DNA of 64,000 bases from Isochrysis galbana (Eukaryota; Haptophyta; Isochrysidales; Isochrysidaceae): the NCBI GenBank assembly GCA_018136815.1, contig CM030940.1, positions 1,922,601 through 1,986,600 on the forward strand. The letters are read 5' to 3'. A program made the translations under genes and the position numbers. The notes below the pieces were generated by a model. That model worked only from the letters and a program-made list of their open reading frames with translations, made no database searches and was not told where the DNA came from. Below are positions 1 to 8,164 of this stretch, in pieces; positions within the stretch are counted from its first letter, which is position 1, and every line of letters begins with the position of its first letter.

Positions 1-452
1 CGAATCTATTGGCCGTGGCTATCCTCCTATGCGTGATGTGTTTAAAGTGCAGGTGAGTGTCCCTCGTTGTTACCATGGGCGAGGTGTAAATCTGGGCTAG
101 GTGCGCCCAGACACTGTCCGTTATTGGTAGTCTCGTTGCCCAGTTGTCGGGGCCCGTGAGTCGCCGGCGTTTACGGTGGGCCTTTTGTAGGGCTCTCGTC
201 AGGTGTGTAACTTCAGTCGCATCGAGTGGTGTTTTGCCGTCTAGGGTGTATTCGTCCGGCAGCGGCAGCGGGTATTCCGTTCTTTTGCTAGATTTAAAGC
301 CTTCGCCCCATTTCGCGGGAGGGGTCGGGTCTAGGTCAGTAGGTGCCGCTATCGTGCGGTCGCCGAGGATGGGTGTGCCTAGGTATGAGAGTTCGACTTC
401 GTACCATTTGCCCCCCTCTTTGGCGAAGTATTCTCCTTCTTGGTTTATATGA
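1..452 (-). mobile_element. Non-LTR retrotransposon (LINE) fragment, region after the reverse transcriptase
   Basis: The minus strand from about 452 down to base 1 is open without a stop and has no start codon, so it is a fragment of a longer frame that leaves the window. Its residues resemble the segment between the reverse transcriptase and the terminal zinc knuckle of LINE ORF2 proteins: a Trp-containing helix, then a T-x-D-T motif followed by LHFKHITHRRIATANR, matching the family pattern in which a Phe/Lys/His-Arg helix precedes the C-terminal zinc finger. It appears 5' truncated at about 450-460, where it abuts Ty3/gypsy integrase sequence on the same strand, as expected for a truncated LINE insertion. 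No host gene is seen here. The LINE assignment is from motif memory; the clade is not identified. Confidence 0.5.
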
Positions 453-990
453 ATTTCAGGGGTCGGGGTTTCCGTATTCTCTGGCGTGCTGGCCAGAAGT
501 AGCGAGCGCGAAGGAGATTGATCATACGCGAGACCCCTGGGTGGCCTAAGTAGTCGTGGTAGGCTCGTAGGTAGCGCGCTCGGAGCGCCTTGGGGACGTA
601 GAGCCGTGGGGAGTTGGGAGGGTCGACCCTGTAGAGTAGGCCCGCTGGGAGTGCCGTCACGTCTTTAAATGCGCTGGCGCGGCGTATCCGCGATAGATTC
701 TACCGGAAGCGAGGTTCCGGCTCCGGGTGACGGGGTGGTTGGATTGGAGGCGCCATGTCGAGTGCTTGTGCCACTAAGGCCAAGTTTGTGTTCATCGTGA
801 GGGCGCCTCTGTCGCTTGTTTCGAAAATCGGGGGTCGCTTCGGCGACAGCGGCGTGTCCTTGAGCAGATCATCCATCTCAGAGGTCAGAGGGTTCGGTGG
901 CAGAGGGGGAAGGAAGCAGCGCATGCTCCATGACCCTATCTGTTTACTGATAGTTGCTCGCAGGCCCAAAGCACCGCACATGGGCTGAAT
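453..990 (-). mobile_element. Ty3/gypsy LTR retrotransposon fossil (integrase zinc-binding region)
   Basis: The minus-strand frame at about 660-450 encodes the N-terminal integrase segment of Ty3/gypsy elements: a short barrel-like stretch (LYVPKALRARYL), then the His-His part of the H2C2 zinc-binding module (AYHDYLGHPGVSRM) and the RYFWP that normally precedes the CHxC half. Sequence farther upstream on the same strand (about 700-980) is probably from the same element but I could not assign it to a domain. The element is incomplete and broken, with the LINE fragment at 1-452 inserted at its downstream edge. No LTRs are seen in the window. The preserved integrase motif suggests a moderately recent insertion. 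Confidence 0.6.
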
Positions 991-1341
991 CCCCGAAACC
1001 GAGGAAAAAGGAACCGGGGGGGAAGGGTGGTTGGAGGGGAAAGCAGGGCATGGGCGATGTCGGTTTTCTCCAAGAGTAGGGTAGTAGTGTAGCAGCGCTA
1101 GCCGACCTTTTCAAGAAGTTCATTTTTCTTTGTCCCAACAAAAAAAGACTCCGCGTTGTTAGCTTTGCGTTAGGAAGACGGAAAAAGGCTCCGCATCATT
1201 AGTGCCGCGCTACGTTGGCAGTGTGCCACTTTGGGGTGGGGCGAACTCGAGTCGAGACTCGGGCTTGAGACTCGAGGCACAAGTTGCTGCGCGCTGCCGT
1301 CGCAAAATTGAAACTCAAGAACGCGATGCGCAGCCCCAGCG
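991..1341. other. Intergenic, 3' flank of the nitrate transporter
   Basis: There is no supportable gene. The stretch holds the end of the retroelement debris and the presumed 3' UTR of the minus-strand nitrate transporter. The short open frames here have no domain signal. Confidence 0.4.
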
Positions 1342-3327
1342 TCAGCCAGCATGTCTGGCGATGTTGATGTTGGCGGCATCCTCCGCCGCGCTGGCGCAAG
1401 CATCGTCCAACATCGAGCCCAACTCAGTTTCCTGCATTGTGCCATGGCCAGCCGCCTCTTTTGCGTAGTCGGGCTGCACTGGTCGCACATTATCGGTGGA
1501 CGCCTTCCATAACTGCGGGTCGTACCAGCCTAGCGCCCCCGCCCGTAATAGAGTGCTCCCGCTGTCGGGGAAGTAGATGAAATGCATGATCACTGAGATG
1601 GCCATCACAGAGAGCCCAAGGTGGATGAAGCCCAGGTCTGTCGCCTTGTCCCCCGCCATGATTACCTTGGAGCCGATGACGGCGCCTAGATTGCCGCCCG
1701 CGCCGACCATGCCCGAGACAACGCCGAGCGCCTGCGGTGCGACAAATGGGACGATGCCGAAGTGGAGGCCCTCAGCCATCTGTACGGCGATGGAGAAGAG
1801 AGCCATGCAGAATATGATGAGTGTAAAATTCGCCGAATTGCGCACACAGAGCGGGTTGTTGAGGTCGGCGACGACGATGAAGTCAGCTGTTGTCGGCATG
1901 GGCATCAGCGTCTCGGAGCCGTCTTGGCCAATGAGCCATCCGTGCGATGGTGTGGCAATCGATTCGGAGCCGCATGGCATGATGTGCGCTGTCGACGTCG
2001 AGTTGATCTTGTACATGTACGTTACACCATAGGTGGATGTCAAGCCGACAGGCGGATTTTCGGTCTGCCAAACGCCCCACATGCGGTCGCCATCGGTTGT
2101 GGGACAGAGCGAGCCATCCTCGCAGAGTTTGCGGTCGGGCGAGGGCATGCCAATGGTGACGAGACCAACAATGAGGCACATCAGCCCCTCAATGGTCTGA
2201 GCTACCAAGCAAGCCCACAGCCGGCCACGCATGCCGCACCTGGCATTTAGCACGTCGGAGAGGATCCCACCGAACGATCTCGCGAAGAGGTTGGTCAGGC
2301 CAAAGCACGCGCCTAGCACGCCGGCAAGCTGGGGGGAGACGCCGCAATAGCGGTAGTAGTACAGCACGGCGTTGTTATTCATCGTCAGCTCGACACCAAA
2401 GCAGAAACCGTACGTGATGGAGAGGATCCAGGCGTTGACGTTGGAGAAGCCGGTGCGCATCCTCCGGCCGCCCCGCGCCTTCTCCTTGATGCCGGTCGCC
2501 TCGAGCGCCTTGTAGTTGCCGTCGGGAAGATCACGGCCCAGCATGATGAGGACAGAGGCGATGACGTGCAGCGCCGCAGGCACGATCATGCAGAGCCGCC
2601 ACGCGCGATTGGCGCCATCGCCGTGAGTACCTGTCATCTTGAGGAAGCCGAGCATGATGAAGGGCATCGTCAGCTGCGCGATGGCGGCGCCCAGGTTGCC
2701 CCATCCAGCGGAGGTGGCGTTCGCGGCACCAACGACGGAGCCCGAGAACATCTGCGAGCACCACACTTGGCACGTCACGAAGGTGGCGAGCGAAAGCCCT
2801 GTCAGTAGGCGCGCGGCGATGAAGGTGCCGGCGCTCCTGGAGAGCGCCAGCATGATGATTCCCGGGATACCGAGCCAGAGCATGAGAAAGAAGGCCTTGC
2901 GCGCGCCAAAGACATCGCAGAGCGGGCCCGCGATGATGCGCATGACGATCGTGCCGCCAACGGCGGCTGAGCCCGAGTCAGCAATCTCGGGGCCGCTCAG
3001 CCCGATGCCCCCCTCGCCCGGGCTGCGTCGAATGTACGGCATTAGCGCAGCAGGCGCAAACACGGAGAAGAGGGTCACGAAGAAGCCCAAGGTTGAGGCC
3101 CAGAAGGCGTACATGTGTGGCTGAGCCAAATTGGGCCTAATTCCCTTGCAGAGTGTAGTGAAGAGCAGCTTCGCCTTGTGCTCCTCGTCGACCGGCACGG
3201 GGAAAACGCGGCCGTACACATCGGCCGTGCCCGTCGAGTTGACCCCTCGGGCCTCGAGCGAACTGTGCAGCGCGGCGACTTGCCGCTCTAGCTGGTCGAT
3301 TTTCCTTTCCACGAGGGACGTGGCCAT
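1342..3327 (-). CDS. NRT2: NNP-family nitrate/nitrite transporter (NRT2/NarK-like MFS)
   Basis: A 661-residue plasma-membrane major facilitator that imports nitrate/nitrite, probably with protons. The frame is continuous with about 12 hydrophobic segments. Both NNP signatures are visible: an AGWGNLGA motif in the first half (TM5) and a VGAGGNLGAVIG motif in the second half (TM11). The MFS loop 2-3 motif (GPLCDVFGARKAF) is also intact. The open frame runs upstream to 3849, but that part only translates an ACGC microsatellite and CT-rich DNA, so I choose the Met at 3327 (MATSLVERK). The first roughly 30 residues form heptads (IDQLERQVAALHSSLEARG), a short predicted coiled coil that is unusual in NNP transporters. 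An insert before the last transmembrane segments is rich in Ser/Thr/Pro and looks extracellular. The C-terminal tail of about 60 residues is cytosolic and acidic. No intron is needed. An upstream noncoding exon is possible. The family is secure; the exact start is less so. Confidence 0.9.
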   Translation of the reverse strand: MATSLVERKIDQLERQVAALHSSLEARGVNSTGTADVYGRVFPVPVDEEHKAKLLFTTLCKGIRPNLAQPHMYAFWASTLGFFVTLFSVFAPAALMPYIRRSPGEGGIGLSGPEIADSGSAAVGGTIVMRIIAGPLCDVFGARKAFFLMLWLGIPGIIMLALSRSAGTFIAARLLTGLSLATFVTCQVWCSQMFSGSVVGAANATSAGWGNLGAAIAQLTMPFIMLGFLKMTGTHGDGANRAWRLCMIVPAALHVIASVLIMLGRDLPDGNYKALEATGIKEKARGGRRMRTGFSNVNAWILSITYGFCFGVELTMNNNAVLYYYRYCGVSPQLAGVLGACFGLTNLFARSFGGILSDVLNARCGMRGRLWACLVAQTIEGLMCLIVGLVTIGMPSPDRKLCEDGSLCPTTDGDRMWGVWQTENPPVGLTSTYGVTYMYKINSTSTAHIMPCGSESIATPSHGWLIGQDGSETLMPMPTTADFIVVADLNNPLCVRNSANFTLIIFCMALFSIAVQMAEGLHFGIVPFVAPQALGVVSGMVGAGGNLGAVIGSKVIMAGDKATDLGFIHLGLSVMAISVIMHFIYFPDSGSTLLRAGALGWYDPQLWKASTDNVRPVQPDYAKEAAGHGTMQETELGSMLDDACASAAEDAANINIARHAG

Positions 3328-3569
3328 GGTCTCGAAGCTCACGCCTACCAGCGGTTCGAGAAGAAGGTGAGGGCGGGGTAGGTGGTCAAGGGTGGCGCCG
3401 TGGACTGGAGGTAAACACCCTCGAGGATTCACAGCATGGACGCAGCGTTGGATGCCGCTGGGGGCTGGACAATACAGATGGAAGCGGAGGGAGGGGGGAG
3501 CAGTAGCACGAGAGCGCGAGGGAAATTCAGCTTGTGGACTGAAGGGAGGACGGAGGGCACGCAGGGGGC

Positions 3570-3598
3570 ACACGCACGCACGCACGCACGCATACACA

Positions 3599-3646
<48 letters not shown>

Positions 3647-3653
3647 CACACAC
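3570..3653. repeat. (ACGC)n microsatellite
   Basis: About 20 units of ACGC, with one interruption (CATACACACG), end in CACACACC. It lies about 250 bp upstream of the transporter start and is in alternating purine/pyrimidine order, hence potentially Z-DNA-forming. Confidence 0.9.
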
Positions 3654-4430
3654 CACCTCCCACCCCTACCCCTACCCCCACCACCATGGGTGGAGAGGGG
3701 TGGAGAGGGGTGGAAGCAGGGGAGGGAGGGGTGGAGAGGGGTGGAAGCAGGGGACGGGAGGGGCAGGTGGGGGAGGGGAGGGGAATGGGGGACGGGAACG
3801 GGAGGGGCAGAGACAGGGGGAGTGGCTGGCGCGGCGGTGTGCGCACCACGAGTCGGCGGTGCTGTCGACATGGCCGCGCGATGGGAGGGGGAGGGAGAGA
3901 GAGAGAGAGAGAATGAGAGAGAGAGAGAGAGAGGACGAGGGGAGACGGGGAGAGGGCCTGGAGGAGAGAAGAAAAGAGAAGAAGAGATAAAAGAGGAGAG
4001 AGAGGGCGAGGAGAGATGTGAGGGAGGAAGATGAAGAGAGAGAGTGCAGAGAGAGCGCCATAGATGGTACGAGATAGAGGAGAAAACGAAGGCGGTACGT
4101 GAGAGGGAGACGGTGCCCCCCAACGTACATGAAGAGGACAAAGAGAGAGAGAGAGAGGAGAGATGGCGAGCTCTCTCTCTCTTCCATTCTCTCACTTGAG
4201 TGCGGCGTCTCTCTCTCACCCGCCGCCGGACCTCCGTTTAGATTGAATGACTGATCCTTTTCCCTTGATTTCTCTCCGGCCGCCTCTCCCCCCCATCTCC
4301 CTCTCTTTCTCACGGCTCTCTCTCTCATCACGGCTCTCTTCTCTCTCTTCTCTCTCTTCTCTCTCTCTCCCCCTCTATTCTCTCTTCTCTCTCTTCTCTC
4401 TCTTCTCTCTCCAACCCCCGCCCCCCCCCC
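3654..4430. repeat. GA/CT-rich low-complexity tract, 5' flank of the transporter
   Basis: GGGGTGGAGAGGGGTGGAAGCAGG-type G-rich repeats (about 3690-3830) pass into (GA)n-rich DNA (3890-4080 and 4140-4165), and then the bias flips to (CT)n/TCTCTCT on the plus strand (4165-4425). The open frames here on both strands only translate Ser/Leu or Arg/Glu repeats and are not genes. Confidence 0.85.
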
Positions 4431-4640
4431 GCCGCGGAACCCGGGCACCGCCGCCCCTCTTCTCCTCAAGTTTCCCACCGCGCGGATCTCTCCAAACCTG
4501 GGGCCCATCACCGAGATCACGATCTGCTCCCCGATCTCGATCCGATCTCCCACCGGGAAGTGCCAAGCTTAGCGCGGGCCCTTATCTCTTGTGTTTCGTC
4601 AGAGGGCTCGCGGTGCCGAGCGAGATTCGTCAGCCCACCA

Positions 4641-4801
4641 AGGCCCCAGCCCTGTGGGGGGGGGAAGAAGTAGAAGAGTAAAGAGTAAAGTAGTAAAGTA
4701 TTGTGGTTAGGGTGTACCCTTGTGGAGGTAAAGTAGTAGTGTAGCATAGTAAAGTATGGTGTTCCCTTGAGGAGAGCCCCCCAGGCCCCAGCCCTGTGGG
4801 G
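4641..4801. repeat. Direct repeat pair around a GTAAAGTAGTAAAG stretch
   Basis: The 19-mer AGGCCCCAGCCCTGTGGGG occurs at 4641-4659 and again at 4783-4801. Between them lies AGTAAAGTAGTAAAGTA-type repeated sequence. This is probably a transposon scar or local tandem duplication; no coding signal is seen. Confidence 0.55.
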
Positions 4802-5375
4802 CCGCAGCAAAGCGTGGGAATAGGGGTGCAAAGCACGACAGGCCACGGGAGTCTAGGAGGTGGGGGAAGGTGCGGTGTATGTGCTCTACCACAACCACAG
4901 CCACAGCTTGGTGCGCGGCCGAAATTGCAGCCTCACTCCTAGGGCGATCAAACAAGGCTATTTAAGTACTAATATTGAGGGGGGTCGACATTTTTGACCG
5001 TGAGCGGAAAGCCCCGGCGAAAGCGGCTCGGAGGGTCTCCCCGCCTTTTCAGTGTCGCATCCGCGATCGACCTTTTTCCTTTTTGTTTTAGAAGTTGTTT
5101 GCGTTTCTATGTCCCCTCCTTGCAGGCTAGCCACGAGTCACCGTCGCAAGGTCCTACATTCGTCCATTCGCCCTTGTTGCCCTCGCCTCCTTTGTCGCCT
5201 CCCTTGTCGCCTGCTTGCCCCTCACCTGGCTTACCTCCTTGCGTGCTTCTCGCGTTTTAGGCGAAGTCGCGCGTTCAGCAGGTATCGCCGGTGCAAGGAA
5301 CCGCCCCCTTGCGTGACCCTCATTCCCCCTCAGGCGTTGGCCGTTGGATTATACCGTGGCGCTATTTTACTTCGG
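4802..5375. other. Intergenic, no gene seen
   Basis: Mixed-composition DNA with short CCTCCTTTGTCGCCTCCC-type pyrimidine runs near 5180-5230. The open frames are short, low complexity and without recognisable domains. Confidence 0.4.
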
Positions 5376-5510
5376 TGTCGTATTCCATACGATGACAAAC
5401 TTTTACTTCTAACCTGTGGGTTATTTTAAAGCCTCAAGGTCTCGTCGATTGGTATACCGCCTCTTCTCTTACTTTCTCTCGATGTCATCAAATGCTCCAT
5501 GACTGTCTTT
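5376..5510 (+). repeat. Left inverted arm of the 1.39-kb element
   Basis: Pairs with the reverse complement of 6628-6764; a handful of mismatches and small indels separate the two arms. Confidence 0.8.
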
Positions 5511-5641
5511 CGTCTTCTCTCGTCCGCCGATTGTAGCTCCCCCAAGCGAGGTCTGCCCTCGTTGTGCCGACCCCTCTGTCGCATGTCTGCGCGTTGCCGA
5601 ATTGCCCTGGTGCCGACGCCTGGCCGTCCGTCCAGGTGTGG

Positions 5642-5818
5642 TTATGACGGATCCGAGGTTACCACTGCCTCAGATGGGAACAGAGGGGACGGAAGGGAAG
5701 CGGCGAGAGGCGCGGCGGAAGTTGGGGGGTGGCCAATGACGGGCTGGACCACCTCCTCAGCAGAGAAAGGCGGGAGGACGGGCTTGGGCGAGGGCGAGCG
5801 CGACGACGGAGCGGACAT
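5642..5818 (-). pseudogene. Transposon-like ORF 5' end (Ser/Pro-rich), copy 1
   Basis: The 58-codon frame starts at 5818 (MSAPSSRSPSPKPVLPPFSA). It is preceded on the minus strand by CGTTCTCGTTCTCG-type repeats and resembles the plus-strand start at 12436, including an identical stretch CTCGCCCTCGCCCAAGCCCG. The two are copies of the start of one mobile-element gene. The family is unknown; a Pro-rich gag-like N terminus is possible but unproven. It looks incomplete. Confidence 0.35.
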
Positions 5819-6150
5819 GGCTGGGAGGGTCGGGATGGATAGGCTGAGGCTGAGGGATTGGTGAGGTTTGGTATTGAGGTAGTGTTGAGAACGAGGGACG
5901 AGAACGGGAACGAGAACGAGAACGAGAGCGACGAACGAAGAACGACAGACGACAGACGGTCCGGGGCCGATGGACCGACGAGATGACACTACACTCACGT
6001 CAACACTCTCCACACTAACGAATCCCTATCACGGAACGCACAGGAACCCGCTGACAGATCGAACAAGGAAGAGAATGCCGACAAGAGAGCGACGGGGCGA
6101 TATAGGTAAGCCAACCGGGAGCGGATGCCATTCCAGAGTGGAGGCGGAGA

Positions 6151-6448
6151 TTGACGAGGGGGCGCCACTTCTCGCACCCCCATCACACGCTCGGGATCGT
6201 CGCCTTCGCCATCGCCCTGCTGCAGCCGCTCAACGCGCTCGTGCGCGGCACGCCCGGCGCCCGCACCGCACGCCGCGCCGTGTGGCGGGTCGCGCACAAG
6301 GGGACGGGCTACGCCGTGCTCGGCGTGCGCGTCTACCAGGCCCTCTCGGGGCGCGCCCTCATGCCGAGCCAAGGCGACGCCGTTCTCGTCGCGTACGTGG
6401 TGCTCCTGGGCCTCTCCTTCGGGGTGCTCGCGGGGGGGCTCATGGTAG
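6151..6448 (+). pseudogene. Cytochrome b561-type domain fragment (captured exon)
   Basis: The plus-strand frame encodes part of a cytochrome b561/ferric-reductase-like transmembrane domain. It has HHTLGIV and an ALLQPLNALVRG helix (the family H-x-x-x-G and QPL-x-A), then RAVWRVAHKGTGYAVLGVRV (the W-x-x-x-H-x-x-x-GY motif with a haem-ligand His), then a further hydrophobic helix. In the family such domains carry haem and move electrons across endomembranes. Only about 90 residues are present and no upstream exon with the first haem His pair was found, so this is a single exon or a captured fragment. A good donor (GTGAGA) follows at 6449. It lies wholly inside the inverted-repeat element, suggesting gene capture. 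Confidence 0.6.
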
Positions 6449-6627
6449 GGTGAGAGTCCCCACGGGAGGGGATTTTTTTGTACCGGCGCATCGCGTATTT
6501 GGAAACGAGGGGTACCAAATGAAGGCAAACGACCTAATTCAGCAACTCGCCGACATGCGATAGAGGGGTCGGAACAACGAGGGCAGACCTCGCTGGGGAG
6601 CTACGACTGATACACTGACAGAACACA

Positions 6628-6764
6628 AAAGACAGTCATGGAACATTTGATGACATCGAGAGAAAGTAAGAGAAGAGGCGGTATGTCAATCGACGAGACC
6701 TTGAGGCTTCAAATAACAACCCACCGGTTGGAAGTAAAAGTCTGTCATCGTATGGAATACGACA
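6628..6764 (-). repeat. Right inverted arm of the 1.39-kb element
   Basis: Reverse complement of the left arm at 5376-5510; ends in the same TGTCGTATTCC-type terminus (read inward). Confidence 0.8.
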
Positions 6765-6765
6765 G

Positions 6766-6880
6766 AACTGGGGAAGGGGAAGGGGGTTGTTAGGGGTTAA
6801 GGTTGGGTAGTAGGGAGGTCCACTAGCACACTGCCTCATGCCGCATACGTAGCGAGCGGAGATTTTAAGAAGATTTTTTA
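6766..6880 (+). repeat. Dispersed SINE-like repeat, copy A
   Basis: Shares a core with 40611-40708 and 46859-46976: GGGTAGTAGGGAGG, then CACTAGCACACTGCCTCA, then GCCGCA, GTAGCG, and a TTTTAAGAAGATTTTTT end. It begins GAACTGGGGAAGG and ends in a T-run. It abuts the right arm of the inverted-repeat element. Confidence 0.75.
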
Positions 6881-8164
6881 TTCATATAGCAGTAATAAAT
6901 CATACTGGTACTGGTACATCTATATTCTATTAGTAAATTGAGTCTTATTTTGATTGACCTGTTGCGGACGTGTTGCGACCTGTTAACACGTCCTCTTAGT
7001 AGGAAGAGGCCCCCGAAACTTGTTGACCTTGTTTGTACCTGTTGTCCCATCCGGGTGTTGCCGACGTCTTCTTCGTGGTACCGTCGGGCTACGTCGGGCT
7101 GTGCACGAGTTCGTTGTGCCTCTACTTGTGGTTCGGGTACGGTTGCTGTGTATCACTCGTGTGCCAAATGTCCGCGAGCTTCGCGTCTTAGGTGCGCTGT
7201 GTTTCGTGTTTCGGGCCCCTCGACGATGTGTGCCACCCCCAGCTTGGAGGCCAAGCCGCAAGGAGCTCTGTGATGGGCTTTAGGTTTAGCTGTTCGTTCT
7301 GACTAACCGTGTATAAGGGATAAATGTCGTTTAAGTCGCGGAGTAGAACGCAAGGCTAGAGAAAGTCTAGCCCATGGCGTTCAAGTTCAAGGTAGCGTGC
7401 GCGCAGCGCCAAAAAGACTTAAACGCTAAACGCATTCCTCATTGCGCGCAAGCAAGCGAAGGAAAGAGAGCGCTAGGCAAGCATTCCCATCCAGCCCCCG
7501 TCCTCATCACGTACGTGTGGGCATGAAGGAACCCTACCGAATGAAAGGCATTGTACTGCTCATCATCTGCTGCGAGGTATCGAATGAACGCAAGCTGCCT
7601 TGCTGATGCGTCAGCCAACACCCCACCCGCACACCGGAAGATACGAGCGTAACGACCTCGCATGTCGCATGCATGCAATCATGTGCACCCCCTTCCTCGC
7701 GGGCGCAAAACAATCTGTTGCACCCTACAATGCTGCTCGCGCTACATGGCGACACAAACGTGCGCCCAGCGCTAAGCGGTGCCATAGACAGCAACACACC
7801 CTAATTGTACTTGCGTTGCGTCCCTCTGTGTCTGCTCAGTGTTTCTACGAGCTTACAGGTAGGCCGTCTGCACCATGCGCGCACTGTGCCGCCATGTGCG
7901 CACCGGCTGACAAAGTGGCACAGGTGCTCAAGCATGTGCTTAGGCCACGTCTTGCGCACCGCCCTTGGCATGCGTGTACTGGCGTCCAACCGTGTGCGGT
8001 CGCTGGCCGGGGCAGCTCCGCTGTGTGCACGACGTACGGGTGCGGACGATGCCGGAGGAGTGTTGGCTGGCAGCGAGCGCATCGGGCGAGGCACCCAAGT
8101 GGCACTTTGCGCGCAGTGACTGGTCGATTCGCACCCAGTCCCCGGCAGAGTGATCGCCGCCACC
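6881..8164. other. Intergenic; no convincing gene
   Basis: AT-richer DNA (6880-6960) is followed by GTTG/CGT-rich sequence and, from about 7440, mixed GC-rich DNA bearing overlapping open frames on both strands with no domain signal. The last few hundred bases should include the 3' UTR of the EGY-like protease gene (minus strand, stop at 8165). Confidence 0.4.

Larger units (their letters stand above)
5376..6764. mobile_element. Inverted-repeat element (about 1.39 kb) with long terminal inverted ends
   Basis: The left arm (5376-5510) and the reverse complement of the right arm (6628-6764) are about 90% alike over roughly 135 bp. Both start TGTCGTATTCCATACGATGA and run to CATGACTGTCTTT. The match stops sharply on both sides, so the arms look like the ends of a DNA element or MITE-type unit, not a diffuse palindrome. 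I could not identify a clear target-site duplication. The interior carries a TE-like ORF start on the minus strand (5642-5818) and a cytochrome b561 exon on the plus strand (6151-6448). There is no transposase inside, so it would be non-autonomous. A SINE-like repeat abuts the right end. Confidence 0.6.

Noticed and set aside
3328-3849. Upstream extension of the nitrate transporter frame
   Set aside because: These residues (Val/Cys/Arg-Ala repeats) translate the ACGC microsatellite and CT tract; NNP homology starts after the Met at 3327.
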